The notes under the pieces were generated by a model. The model was not told the DNA's origin and did not search any database. It worked only from the letters and a program-made list of their open reading frames with translations. Made by a program: the position numbers and the translations under genes. Source: a virus. From it: a stretch of DNA of 23,878 bases. Location: IMG/VR virus record IMGVR_UViG_3300033155_000801, positions 1 through 23,878 of that record. One strand, given 5' to 3'. Positions 1-7,789 of this stretch are shown here, piece after piece. Numbering within the stretch: the first letter of the stretch is position 1; the number at the start of each line of letters is the position of its first letter.

Positions 1-212
1 TTAACTATAGTTATTAATTGTTTAACATCAGGTAAATCTTTTATTTGATCTTTTCTGTTATTGAACCAACCTCTAAGATTTCTTACATTAGAGTTCCGCC
101 AATCTATTCTGTACCAGATGTCTTTAATCACGTTCCATTCTCTACGTCTTTTAAGTATGATATGACCGTACTTTTGCATTACCTTGCTACTGAATGCTAT
201 TTGTTGTTTCAT
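1..212 (-). CDS. Partial hypothetical protein, runs off left edge
   Basis: The frame opens with ATG at 212 and stays open to base 1, giving at least 70 residues of the N-terminus; the 3' end is outside the window. The start overlaps the preceding stop as ATGA (209-212), a common sign of translational coupling. The peptide is basic and rich in Trp, Arg and Asn (for example KRRREWNVIKDIWYRIDW) with no signal peptide or membrane segment. Its position after the distal tail genes suggests a tail-tip, fibre-associated or lysis-module protein. I do not recognise a family, so function is unassigned. The tight coupling and clean frame make it a real gene. Confidence 0.7.
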   Translation of the reverse strand, partial: MKQQIAFSSKVMQKYGHIILKRRREWNVIKDIWYRIDWRNSNVRNLRGWFNNRKDQIKDLPDVKQLITIV

Positions 213-1264
213 CCTAAGAACCCCGCTCTACCGCTCCTTATTACTAAAACTTCACCAGCAGCAGTTGTCCCTGATACTTTCCCCTGGATTTCTGTTCCCG
301 TGTTAGCAATATCTGCATGAGAATATTCGTCGATGCTATCAAAATTGCTTCCACCGTCAGCGCTTACAGCAAATTGTACAGTAGTACTTGGATCCTCATT
401 CCCAAGACGAAGATATCTGGCCCTTGATCTCGACCCTGTATCTGTTCCTGTACGAAACCTAACTTTTAATGATGTAGCTCCAGCTAAATCAAATACTTTA
501 TCATAACGACCTTGGGCATTATTTGAAGTTCCTGCAATAGAATGAGCACAAAGTACTGAATAAGTTACATATAATTTTTTATTAGTCCAATCATTATACA
601 TAGTTATTTCTCCTATTTTTGATATAAGATCATCACCGTCACCATCTGCTATAATTAAACTTGCATGAGCATTACCATCATAATATTCTACAACTGCATC
701 TGATCCTGCCTCTCCAACATCGCTGTATAGTTGAAACCCAAACCTTATAACTCCGTAACTAGATAAATCGTTAGTTTCTGCAGTATCTCCTCCTCCACTT
801 CCTCCTACAGTTAACAATCCACCTGCCTCAGCGACTGTTCCTGCAGTTGTCCACAACCCTCCAGCCACAGCTGCGTCTTCAAATTCATCATATTCAGTCC
901 AAATTTCATAATCGAAAGCAGCATAACATTTATTAGTTGTTGCGCTTGTTTTATATATCGGTGTACGTAAATCGTAAGCCAAACTTGGTAATACTACATA
1001 TTCTGCTTCATCTTCATGGAATGTACAATTAGTGCTGGTTGGAGCAATGTCTTCAGAAAACATACATCCCATTTCATATTGATGTCCTTCTCTAACACTA
1101 CTTCTTGCATCAGCAATTTGATATTTTTTGGTTTGCCCTATAATATTCAGACTATTTATAATATTTCTTATTGAGTTTAACGATTTCCTTCTTCCTATTT
1201 CTGTTACTTGGTTAACTTCATCAGCCACTGCTGTTGTTCCGCTTGAAAATTTATCGAATGCCAT
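209..1264 (-). CDS. Putative distal tail/fibre structural protein (351 aa)
   Basis: This 351-residue protein is rich in Gly, Ser, Thr, Ala and Asp, as in beta-structured virion appendages. Residues 1-60 look helical (short Ile/Asn-rich stretch), possibly the attachment part. From about residue 115 a beta-sandwich-like region follows, with alternating hydrophobic strands such as YGVIRFGFQLYSD and TSLKVRFRTG, consistent with a jelly-roll. The C-terminus has the VQFAVSADGGSNFDSI pattern seen in phage proteins that describe sample-like beta domains. ATG at 1264 is preceded by GGTGA, a good archaeal Shine-Dalgarno. It lies after the hub and a distal tail protein, so a tail-fibre or receptor-binding role is inferred from position and composition, not from a recognised family. 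Confidence 0.6.
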   Translation of the reverse strand: MAFDKFSSGTTAVADEVNQVTEIGRRKSLNSIRNIINSLNIIGQTKKYQIADARSSVREGHQYEMGCMFSEDIAPTSTNCTFHEDEAEYVVLPSLAYDLRTPIYKTSATTNKCYAAFDYEIWTEYDEFEDAAVAGGLWTTAGTVAEAGGLLTVGGSGGGDTAETNDLSSYGVIRFGFQLYSDVGEAGSDAVVEYYDGNAHASLIIADGDGDDLISKIGEITMYNDWTNKKLYVTYSVLCAHSIAGTSNNAQGRYDKVFDLAGATSLKVRFRTGTDTGSRSRARYLRLGNEDPSTTVQFAVSADGGSNFDSIDEYSHADIANTGTEIQGKVSGTTAAGEVLVIRSGRAGFLG

Positions 1265-1298
1265 TTTTTTTATTCACCTTTATATTTTAAACTATTTT

Positions 1299-2228
1299 TT
1301 AAATTATTCTATCCTTAATTATGTAAGTTATTTGTTCAGTGTTAGATTTACTGATCGCTGTATGCGTATCTTCTGAATGCATCTTTGCCGTACCATCTGT
1401 ATTAAATATTCCTAATCCGTTAAGATCATAACCATTAGCTTCAGTAGTTGTCAAGAATCCTCTATACTCTACGTTCAAACTTGCTTCAGTAATATTTGGA
1501 TACCCTGTCACAAAATTTTTAAACAGATCACTTTCAGCCCATTGTCTTAATAAATCGTAAATAGTATCGCCAGCAACAAAAGTGTCAGTAGCATTATTAG
1601 TTGTCATCTCTATAACAAATTCGTTCAAAGCTCCGCTAGGTGGTCCACCAGCTCCTTCAGTTAACCCGTTAACAGCAGTTGTCCCGCTAGTTACTAAGTT
1701 CCATCCTGTAGATAATTGTGCAGCTGTTCTGCTATATAAATATGATAAGTTCGCAGCATCACCGTTAGTTCTAAACCTAATTTGTAACGCTGTGCCTGCT
1801 GATAATAATTTAGCGTAAGCTGTAGCATCTTTAATATAGACCCATAAACTGAATGGTTCAGTAGCTGTCATAACAGTACCTAAAGCTGCCAAGTTTGCTA
1901 TTGTCCATGTTTTTGTAGCGTCAGTACCGTTAGCTATAAGGTTTTGTGCTTTATTATCTGTAACCCCTGCACCAGGTTTATATGTAACAGCATTATCTGT
2001 AGTGTTATCTCCACCGTCACTTCCAGTTAATTGGTTATCCCCATCATCGTTCACTGTACCATCAGTTATTGGTATAGCAACATCCAAATCTGTGTCTGCA
2101 ATGTTAGGAGTATCGTTACTAATTCCAACCTTAAACCTTGAAACTACTGTATAATCTGGTGATGAACTATATGACCTGTTAAGTATTATTTTTTTTCCTG
2201 AGTCCGTAATTATTGATCCGTTTGCCAT
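1299..2228 (-). CDS. Putative distal tail/baseplate-tip protein with inserted jelly-roll (309 aa)
   Basis: The N-terminus (about 1-55) and C-terminus (about 225-309) read as one split domain. The first part has TDSGKKIILNRSY and SRFKVGISNDTP, and the last part has LNVEYRGFLTTTEANGYDLN followed by GLGIFN and a closing TYIIKD. This arrangement recurs in phage tail-tip/baseplate proteins that carry a variable insert. The insert (about 60-220) looks like a carbohydrate-binding-type beta-sandwich (PFSLWVYIKD, ALQIRFRTNG, LNEFVIEMTTN). ATG at 2228 is 4 nt after the hub stop region, so the two are co-translated. Inference: a tip protein that displays a host-glycan-binding insert. Family assignment is by pattern only. 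Confidence 0.6.
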   Translation of the reverse strand: MANGSIITDSGKKIILNRSYSSSPDYTVVSRFKVGISNDTPNIADTDLDVAIPITDGTVNDDGDNQLTGSDGGDNTTDNAVTYKPGAGVTDNKAQNLIANGTDATKTWTIANLAALGTVMTATEPFSLWVYIKDATAYAKLLSAGTALQIRFRTNGDAANLSYLYSRTAAQLSTGWNLVTSGTTAVNGLTEGAGGPPSGALNEFVIEMTTNNATDTFVAGDTIYDLLRQWAESDLFKNFVTGYPNITEASLNVEYRGFLTTTEANGYDLNGLGIFNTDGTAKMHSEDTHTAISKSNTEQITYIIKDRII

Positions 2229-2232
2229 TTTC

Positions 2233-4131
2233 TTATTCTTCCATAAATCCTCTAACTATTGAAGCAGTATAATCTCCAAAATCATCAAAAGTATTTTCTA
2301 TTCGTGCAGTAGTTGCCGCATCTTCTGTTATCCTGATATATGTTCCAGTACCATCATTAGAAGCAAATATTGCTCTAACTCCGCTGGTTACTTCTTCCCA
2401 AGTACCTTTACCGTCTCCGCTAACTTCAATCTTAACTGTGCCAGTAAGAGTTCCCAAAGTTACAGTAATAGCTGACAATGTTGTTCCTATGTCTATTGCT
2501 TCTGAGTACCAAACTTGTCCACTAGTAAAATCTATTCTTTGGTTTGTTGTGTCAAAAGTTGCAGTACTATTAACAGAATCATGGAAATCTGTATCATAAC
2601 CATACTCATCATAAGTCATTTTCCCTTGAACTAATTTTGATGTTGTAGCACTACCGAAAGCATCACCACCCCAATTTTCTTCATCCCAATTTCCTTGAGT
2701 TGGATGGTCCCAAATAAGTATAGTATCATCAGTTATAGACTTTGTTTCCATTGCAGCATAACGTCTTCCAGGTTTAATGTCTCTGTTCTTTGATACAACC
2801 TGAGCAATAACGTCCTGATTTCTTGCACTTTCTCTCTCTAATCTTCTTATACGATCATTAACATTATTCATATAATCTCGTTGATTAATTTTTTCTATAC
2901 CTAATTCAACTTTATCGTAAGGTTCAGGGAACTGATAAATAACTTTATCTATTACTAAAACTTCGTCAACACTTATAGAAGTATCAATAATTTCAACTTG
3001 ACTCCCAGCTTTTAATCCCAAAATTCCCGAAATCATAACATCAGCACGTTTCTCAATCTTAACAAGTTCAGCCAGTCTTTCGTTTAATCTTTCAATTGCA
3101 TCAGCAACAGTTACTATATCTTTATACGTTTCAACTCCTTCCCTAATATTATGAGTATCAACACTATCATCATCTTGTCCAGTTACTTTAATAGGCGCCT
3201 GATAAGAATATCTAATTTCTACAAAATCAGCTCCACCTGGAGTATAAGTATCTGACCATACAATTTTATTATTTTGCGTGTCAACTATATAATCAAAATC
3301 ATCAGAACTGTTTTCTATACCACCTGCTCTTAATGTAGTTGCAGGATTACCAGCATCAGCGAATACTTTCACACTAACTGGAGAAAATGTTAGAGTAACG
3401 TCTGTAGTATTATATCCAGTAGTAACTCCAATCTGTCCTGACTCTGTTGTTTCTATTTCTTGAGAACCACCAATAATTGTAAGCCTGTTAACCATGTCTT
3501 CTTTATCATAATCGAAAACTACTTTATTTAAAATGTTTATTCCTGTCTGTAATGTTGTACCAAGTTCTGTTGTTCCTATTGGTTCAAACACAAAGCCGTC
3601 ATTATTCATATCATAATAGAACTGCCAGTTAAGAGCTTCACGAAGTTTGTTAATTCTTTCTCCTATAATATCTTGGTTAAGAATAAATCTGTCAATTACC
3701 ATAGTTGTTCCAGAATCAACAAAATTATATGCAGTAAAATCTGTAAAATCTGTTATTAATGTTTCAGCGATAGCACTAATCTTTCCTGCTTCAGAATCAA
3801 TATCTTTATCAAAAGTTGTGGTAGCTGTAATCTTTCCTAGTTCCCATTCTTTTGAATATGCTGTAATTTCTAAATATACGTTATCATCTTTAAAGGATAC
3901 AAGGCTTCCCCTGAATATTGTTTCTTCATCGTAACCATCAATTCCTCTGGTAACAACAATTTCTTGGTCTTCATCAATATTAATTTCTGACTTAGCTTCA
4001 GGGGTTAAAGTAATAATTGCTCTACTATATTCATCGTTCCTTGTATCAGTAATCCTGTAAGTTACAAGATACCCACTAGCAACAACGTCAACTCCTCCTA
4101 TGGTTAATTTGTTATACCAGTTTTCAATCAT
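2233..4131 (-). CDS. Tail hub / Tal-like tail-tip protein (gp27/gpD-like fold)
   Basis: At 632 residues this is the largest tail protein. The first ~430 residues have the layout of tail hub proteins (late control gpD/T4 gp27-like, Gp37-like of siphoviruses). An N-terminal beta domain has DEEDQEI-type strands (NIDEDQEIVVTRGIDGYD). A middle section follows with an amphipathic helix (ERINKLREALNWQFYYDMNNDGF) and VVFDYDKEDMVNRLTIIGG, which is characteristic of this fold. A beta-hairpin insert sits at about 285-320 (NNKIVWSDTYTPGG). A coiled-coil-like helix at about 435-465 (RIRRLERESARNQDVIAQVV) separates a C-terminal beta-sandwich (about 510-632) that may bind glycans. It starts 1 nt after the preceding stop. 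Hub role: high likelihood; contractile versus non-contractile type cannot be told from this gene alone. Confidence 0.75.
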   Translation of the reverse strand: MIENWYNKLTIGGVDVVASGYLVTYRITDTRNDEYSRAIITLTPEAKSEINIDEDQEIVVTRGIDGYDEETIFRGSLVSFKDDNVYLEITAYSKEWELGKITATTTFDKDIDSEAGKISAIAETLITDFTDFTAYNFVDSGTTMVIDRFILNQDIIGERINKLREALNWQFYYDMNNDGFVFEPIGTTELGTTLQTGINILNKVVFDYDKEDMVNRLTIIGGSQEIETTESGQIGVTTGYNTTDVTLTFSPVSVKVFADAGNPATTLRAGGIENSSDDFDYIVDTQNNKIVWSDTYTPGGADFVEIRYSYQAPIKVTGQDDDSVDTHNIREGVETYKDIVTVADAIERLNERLAELVKIEKRADVMISGILGLKAGSQVEIIDTSISVDEVLVIDKVIYQFPEPYDKVELGIEKINQRDYMNNVNDRIRRLERESARNQDVIAQVVSKNRDIKPGRRYAAMETKSITDDTILIWDHPTQGNWDEENWGGDAFGSATTSKLVQGKMTYDEYGYDTDFHDSVNSTATFDTTNQRIDFTSGQVWYSEAIDIGTTLSAITVTLGTLTGTVKIEVSGDGKGTWEEVTSGVRAIFASNDGTGTYIRITEDAATTARIENTFDDFGDYTASIVRGFMEE

Positions 4132-4132
4132 T

Positions 4133-4552
4133 CTAAGATGCCAAAGTTAAGTTTTTAGCCCTCATTAAAGTTAATTGATAAGTTATTTTACCAGGTATCC
4201 TCACATTTCTGTCCCATGAAAAAGTTACTGGTTTAACATCATAACTTGATCCTATTGGTCTAGTAAGTTCTTTTGTTTGAGTATTACCACTAACAAACCA
4301 ACTTTTATCGAACCAGTCTGTAGTAATCTCTGTGATGAATGTATTAATATCAGCATCACTAGAAATAAATTCTCCATCAATAGTTACTGTAACACTTTTT
4401 CCCATAACATTGAAAGCTAAAGCATTAGCACTATCTAATAATGGAATAGCTGCAGGGATAATACCTGTATCACTATTTTCAGAATAATTAATTATTTTAT
4501 TTTTTGATGCAGTATTAAATTGTGTAGCATCTTCTAATTGAACTTGAGTCAT
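4133..4552 (-). CDS. Putative Dit-like/tail-completion protein (139 aa)
   Basis: A 139-residue protein between the tape measure and the hub, the position of distal tail (Dit) or equivalent baseplate-tube proteins. The sequence alternates strands (SVTVTIDGEFIS, KPVTFSWDRN, GKITYQLTLMRAKN), consistent with a small beta-barrel of the tail-tube/Dit type. ATG at 4552 is preceded by GGTGG in the end of the tape-measure gene, and its stop (TAG) is 1 nt from the hub ATG. I assign it by position and strand pattern; a tube-like protein at the tail tip is the best alternative reading. Confidence 0.6.
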   Translation of the reverse strand: MTQVQLEDATQFNTASKNKIINYSENSDTGIIPAAIPLLDSANALAFNVMGKSVTVTIDGEFISSDADINTFITEITTDWFDKSWFVSGNTQTKELTRPIGSSYDVKPVTFSWDRNVRIPGKITYQLTLMRAKNLTLAS

Positions 4553-4555
4553 CTT

Positions 4556-5386
4556 CTATCCACCTGTTTTATTTTTTTCTAAGAATGATGGAGGAACTTG
4601 ATGACTAGGTATATTTTTTAAAAATCCACCAACATCAAAACCTGACCTATCAGCTTTGCCTTTAACTTCTGCAGCGTAAGCTCTCTCATGAGATGTCATC
4701 CTTGAACTTGTACGTTGTGCAGCTCTGCCACCACCTATACCACGCATTCCGTTAACAATTTCTCCTATAGCTATTGAAACTTTTGGAGCTTCTACTGTTA
4801 ATTCTGCTAATGTTTCAGTTAAAGATTTTAGACCAGTTTCTGCACTATCTGAAGTATCCATCAGTGCAGCCATTTGTAAGTTTAATAATAATGTTGTACC
4901 TGAAGCATCATCAAATATCACTCCAGTTTCTTTTAGTAAATCGTTAGCTTTCTGAACCTCTGGATTAGTTTGTTTTAATCCTCCCAGAACTTCTTCTCCG
5001 CCTCTACCTGTAATATAATTTTCTTGACCAACTCCCATCCATTTATTTATAAGATCTTTATTACCGCCAGTCAATCCACCAAAACCCATACCACCAGCAA
5101 CCTGGCTTGGTGTTTGGCCTGATTGTGCAGCTATTTGTCCAGTTATTGCTCCAACTAATGCTGCCGCAAAAGTAAGTCCAGTACCTACTCCAAAGAATTT
5201 TCCAATAGAACCAAGTTTCCCAAAAATACCGGGAAGAAATCTAATCATAGCATCATCAGCACGAGAACGCTTACTAGCTTGAGTAGCTGTTTCTCCTACT
5301 GCTCCTGCTGCTCCGCCAGCTCCTGCTGCACCAGCACCACCTACAGGTTCCAGTATTAATTTTGCTTTAATAGTTGGTTCTACCAT
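4556..5386 (-). CDS. Tape measure protein, short (276 aa)
   Basis: It follows the frameshifting chaperone gene directly and overlaps it by 7 nt, the invariant place of tape-measure genes in siphoviruses and myoviruses. Residues 16-33 are a Gly/Ala-rich low-complexity stretch and 61-88 form a hydrophobic helix (GVGTGLTFAAALVGAITG), the membrane-insertion type segment common in tape measures. Further Gly-rich turns (GGMGFGGLTGG) and helical segments follow (about 140-215). ATG at 5386 is preceded by GGGGA. At 276 residues it is far shorter than typical tape measures (often 600-2000). Using about 0.15 nm per residue, it would set a tail of roughly 40 nm. An alternative is that it is a tail-associated protein and the tape measure is atypical, but no other candidate exists nearby. 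Confidence 0.75.
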   Translation of the reverse strand: MVEPTIKAKLILEPVGGAGAAGAGGAAGAVGETATQASKRSRADDAMIRFLPGIFGKLGSIGKFFGVGTGLTFAAALVGAITGQIAAQSGQTPSQVAGGMGFGGLTGGNKDLINKWMGVGQENYITGRGGEEVLGGLKQTNPEVQKANDLLKETGVIFDDASGTTLLLNLQMAALMDTSDSAETGLKSLTETLAELTVEAPKVSIAIGEIVNGMRGIGGGRAAQRTSSRMTSHERAYAAEVKGKADRSGFDVGGFLKNIPSHQVPPSFLEKNKTGG

Positions 5387-5888
5387 TTTGTCCCCATATT
5401 CTTTTTACTTTCAATATCAAATTCTTGTTTTTTAATCAAACAATTATCGAAATGTTGCCAAACTTCTAACTCATAAAATGGAGTTTCATCTAAAGGCAAA
5501 TATTGCAGACCATAATTTTTAATATATGATCTATCTCTCAACGAGATAATTACTCTTGGATTATTAATTTTTGTGTTAGTGTTCCAAATGAAAGCATTAA
5601 TCTCTAGTTTATCTTTTTTTTTAAGGTGTTTAATTCATTGAATAATATATCTATAGGTTCTCCTACTTCAATATATTCTACTTCATCTAATCCTTCAATA
5701 GTTGTAGGAAATCCTTCAGGAGATTTTACTATTGTCATCAAAATTTGATGTTGTCTCTGTAATCCTTTATCAAGTCTATCATTAATAAAACTTTTCTCCA
5801 ATGATTTTCTTATAACTCCCCAAACTAAACTTTTCATAACGACTTCTTCTTCTTTATCGTTCCATATTATTTTTGTTGATTTTTCCAT
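5380..5888 (-). CDS. Tail assembly chaperone, GT form made by -1 ribosomal frameshift (169 aa)
   Basis: Reading frame 0 from 5888 to codon 92 (AAG ending at 5613), then slipping back one base, joins 92 residues of G to 77 residues (starting DKLEINAFIW) and ends at TAG 5380-5382 inside the tape-measure start. The -1 frame has a TGA at 5635-5637 and no ATG until its last few codons, so the extension cannot be made alone. The slip must occur in the 28 nt between that TGA and the frame-0 stop, exactly where A AAA AAG lies. Lambda G/GT and its relatives use the same arrangement, with the T part binding the tail tube protein. The T part here (PRVIISLRDRSYIKNYGLQ, LDETPFYELEVWQHFDN) fills a stretch that would otherwise be a 217-nt gap. 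A miscounted A homopolymer is the main alternative. Confidence 0.8.
5604..5888 (-). CDS. Tail assembly chaperone, G form (94 aa)
   Basis: A 94-residue acidic/helical protein upstream of the tape measure, with ATG at 5888 preceded by GGTGA. By position it equals lambda gpG: a chaperone that coats the tape measure during tail assembly and is not part of the mature virion. The sequence (VKSPEGFPTTIEGLDEVE, then IDILFNELNTL) shows no enzyme motif. Its last codons run over nine consecutive A residues and end at TAG 5604-5606. A -1 slip there gives the longer GT form, annotated separately. Normal termination yields this form, expected to be the major product. Confidence 0.8.
   Translation of the reverse strand: MEKSTKIIWNDKEEEVVMKSLVWGVIRKSLEKSFINDRLDKGLQRQHQILMTIVKSPEGFPTTIEGLDEVEYIEVGEPIDILFNELNTLKKKIN
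5613..5619 (-). promoter_or_regulatory. -1 frameshift slippery site A AAA AAG
   Basis: On the minus strand frame 0 reads ACC TTA AAA AAA AAG ATA AAC TAG. The heptamer A AAA AAG sits on codons 91-92 of the chaperone and is the most slippery class known in bacteria; the A AAA AAA one codon earlier also fits. I saw only a weak 4-bp hairpin (TCTC/GAGA, around 5545-5553) downstream and no upstream Shine-Dalgarno-like stimulator that I would rely on. Confidence 0.75.
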
Positions 5889-5915
5889 AGTTGTTCACCC
5901 TATAATAAAAAATGT

Positions 5916-6926
5916 TTATGTTGCAGTACTCCAAGTAATAGGTTTTAATCCTGTATCACTTTTACCGCTCAACGCAATACCACTAACTGTAATCTCTGTT
6001 GTACCGTCACCAACTGCCACCGGATGTGACCAATTAGTTAAAAAACAATCATCTAATTGTAATAATACTGTTCTGTCTCCAGCCACTGCTCCTTCGCTTA
6101 TTTCTAATACTAGATCTAAAGCTGTAGGATCTAATGTTGTAATAGGTGCATCAGCACTAGAACTACCAAAGAAATAACTGATTAATTCTGAACCATCAAT
6201 AGTGTTAGCTGCACTGTTAGTATCATAAACTAATGTATAAGTAAAATTGTATCTTCTGTTTCCAGTTTGCCAATAACTTGCAAGCCTGGAATTAATATCA
6301 TAAATTAAAGCTGATCCTTCATTATTAACAGACCATGAGAATGATCTTATATTAATACTATCAGACCCATTCTTTAATGTAGCAGAATGTGCCATGAACG
6401 GTGTTTGTGTTCCATAAGCATAACCCACAGAGCTACCAGTACTACGTAAAACGCTAGCTCCAGTCATACCAATAGAAAATGATACGGGACTACCACGTGT
6501 TCCTTCGAATGATAATGATTGCCATACACATCCAGTAACGTCAAAAATTTGTCCGCTACCATCAGAATTACCAAGCTCTACAGTAGAAGTAACCCTACCA
6601 GTTGAATAATCAATTGAATCGCTCTCAGTAATAGTACCATCGTCGTCGTCTCCTGTAGAAGTACCAAACATTCTAGCGAACTTTGAAAAACTTACTACTT
6701 CACCGTTGATAGAAACACCAGCAGTGAATAGTCCTTCCTTTACGTTAGATAAATTAAGTCCTTCCCCAATACCTTGACTTGTTTGTAAACTATTATCAAA
6801 AGTAAGCGATGCACTGTTAACTTTTCCCAGCCATTTCGCTGTAGTGATCGATGCACCAGTCCTAAAACCAGTCTCATCATCAGCATGAATTGCGCTATTT
6901 GCGCCGTTAAATATTACTCTAGCCAT
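5916..6926 (-). CDS. Major tail tube protein (336 aa)
   Basis: A beta-rich, Ser/Gly/Thr-rich 336-residue protein with a two-domain look, in the standard slot between tail terminator and chaperone G. Strand motifs such as SASLTFDNSLQ, GLFTAGVSINGEVVSF, QSLSFEGTRGSPVSFSIGMTG and RRYNFTYTLVYDT fit the tube fold shared by gpV-like proteins. The C-terminus TEITVSGIALSGKSDTGLKP is typical of tube proteins. I place the start at ATG 6926 (MARVIF), preceded by GAGGA that overlaps the upstream stop TGA at 6937-6939. A longer upstream reading to 7010 would run 74 nt into the previous gene and has no ribosome site. The absence of a sheath gene next to it argues for a siphovirus-like tail. Confidence 0.72.
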   Translation of the reverse strand: MARVIFNGANSAIHADDETGFRTGASITTAKWLGKVNSASLTFDNSLQTSQGIGEGLNLSNVKEGLFTAGVSINGEVVSFSKFARMFGTSTGDDDDGTITESDSIDYSTGRVTSTVELGNSDGSGQIFDVTGCVWQSLSFEGTRGSPVSFSIGMTGASVLRSTGSSVGYAYGTQTPFMAHSATLKNGSDSINIRSFSWSVNNEGSALIYDINSRLASYWQTGNRRYNFTYTLVYDTNSAANTIDGSELISYFFGSSSADAPITTLDPTALDLVLEISEGAVAGDRTVLLQLDDCFLTNWSHPVAVGDGTTEITVSGIALSGKSDTGLKPITWSTAT

Positions 6927-6936
6927 TTTTTTATCC

Positions 6937-7689
6937 TCAGATTCCTTCACCAGCATTAAACATTTTACATTGGTATTCCATTGTTTGCCTGTAAAGACCA
7001 AGATCTTCATCTAATGCTTGCGGTATATTATTAATTTTTCTTGGATCAAATAATCCAACAAGGTATGTTCTCCAATCGCTTCTCATAGCTTTTGCTATTT
7101 CTCGTGATATGTATTGAACACATTTCTTTCCTTCCATGAATACTACATAAGTTGATGTTATTGCTTGAGTATCATAAGATGCAACATCTGCAGCACTAAA
7201 GTTTAAGTTTCCTGTACTCCTACTCCATTCAACTGTACCTGCTGCTAAACTTCCTGGAGCAGTAAAATCAGCATCAGTATCTTTAGCTGTCAATGTACCA
7301 AAAGCAGAACCTGCATGTTTAATATTAGTTATAGTGTTTGGCACTGTTTCTAATGTTATTCTGTCAGTATTAATTGTTGAAGCGACTATACCAACTGCTT
7401 CATCAGTAGTAGTCACATTAAAAGTTATTCCTTTCTTTGTCATAACATCTATTTGAAAAGTTAAAGTATCTAATTGATCGTCATCGTTTACTCCTAAAGG
7501 ATCAGCACTTTCTGATAATAAAGTTACTCCAACTCTAGGCCAATCACTATCTCCTATATTTTTAATTCTTGGATAATCTGGAAAAACGAATGGATTGCCA
7601 GCGCCAGAACGCGTAGTATTAATATCAGTAACCCGTAGTCTTAAGAAATTGCTAATTATTCTATCTGGTTCTATCTTTATTTGCGTCAT
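6937..7689 (-). CDS. Putative tail terminator/completion protein with inserted beta domain (250 aa)
   Basis: First gene of the tail unit. The outer parts (about 1-85 and 185-250) resemble tail terminator proteins: an early WPRVGVTLLSES strand, a TFQIDVMTKKG strand, a helix MEGKKCVQYISREIAKAMRSDW and a final strand region. About 90 residues are inserted between them (about 90-180), ending in STGNLNFSAADVASYDTQAI, a beta-hairpin pattern seen in other proteins of this window. ATG at 7689 has AGGTGAGG just upstream (about 7694-7701), so unlike the first genes of other units it has a leader of about 50 nt. The terminator caps the tube and joins it to the head. The assignment rests on order and strand pattern. 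Confidence 0.6.
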   Translation of the reverse strand: MTQIKIEPDRIISNFLRLRVTDINTTRSGAGNPFVFPDYPRIKNIGDSDWPRVGVTLLSESADPLGVNDDDQLDTLTFQIDVMTKKGITFNVTTTDEAVGIVASTINTDRITLETVPNTITNIKHAGSAFGTLTAKDTDADFTAPGSLAAGTVEWSRSTGNLNFSAADVASYDTQAITSTYVVFMEGKKCVQYISREIAKAMRSDWRTYLVGLFDPRKINNIPQALDEDLGLYRQTMEYQCKMFNAGEGI

Positions 7690-7710
7690 ACAGCCTCACC
7701 TGGCATTAGT

Positions 7711-7738
7711 AAAAAAATGAAACATCACACTGCTTCAT
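7711..7738 (-). promoter_or_regulatory. Leader hairpin followed by U7 (attenuator-like)
   Basis: The predicted 5' leader of the tail unit folds as ATGAAGCA / TGTTTCAT (8 bp with one G-U pair, 7717-7738) around a 6-nt loop GTGTGA, followed directly by seven T (7711-7717). The transcript start predicted from the TATA box is near 7740, so the hairpin would sit at the very 5' end of the mRNA, ahead of the Shine-Dalgarno. It could protect the 5' end or attenuate transcription; which one is not decidable here. Confidence 0.45.
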
Positions 7739-7758
7739 ATTAATAATAAAAAGTAACT

Positions 7759-7780
7759 GAGTATTTAAATACTACCCAAA
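7759..7780 (-). promoter_or_regulatory. Tail-unit promoter, TATA box in shared 22-nt element
   Basis: The minus strand reads GGGTAGTATTTAAATACT here, flanked by TTT and C; the same 22 nt occur identically at 21913-21934. TATTTAAATA (7762-7771) is a strong archaeal TATA box, predicting a start near 7740 and a leader of about 50 nt to the ATG at 7689. A 14-nt perfect palindrome, AGTATTTAAATACT (7760-7773), covers the box and could be an operator. It lies just after the gp10-like gene stop. Confidence 0.8.
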
Positions 7781-7789
7781 AAATTTAAA

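Noticed and set aside
45-320. Plus-strand open frames throughout (for example 45-320, 3647-3934, 22025-22258)
   Set aside because: They are antisense to well-supported genes, hydrophobic in the way reverse frames of Thr/Ser/Asp-rich genes are, and lack promoters or ribosome sites.
5380-5613. A pseudogene or independent small gene upstream of the tape measure
   Set aside because: It has no start codon until its last few codons, and its frame links by a -1 slip to the chaperone gene in the canonical position.
5614-5622. T9 on the plus strand (A9 in the mRNA) as a terminator
   Set aside because: The transcribed strand gives A9, not U9, so it cannot act as an oligo-U terminator for these genes; it fits the frameshift site.
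6927-7010. Longer tail tube start at 7010
   Set aside because: It would overlap the previous gene by 74 nt without a ribosome site; ATG 6926 has GAGGA and gives a normal tube N-terminus.
6937-7689. Tail sheath protein (contractile tail)
   Set aside because: The 250-aa gene is too small and has terminator features; no other gene in the sheath position was found.
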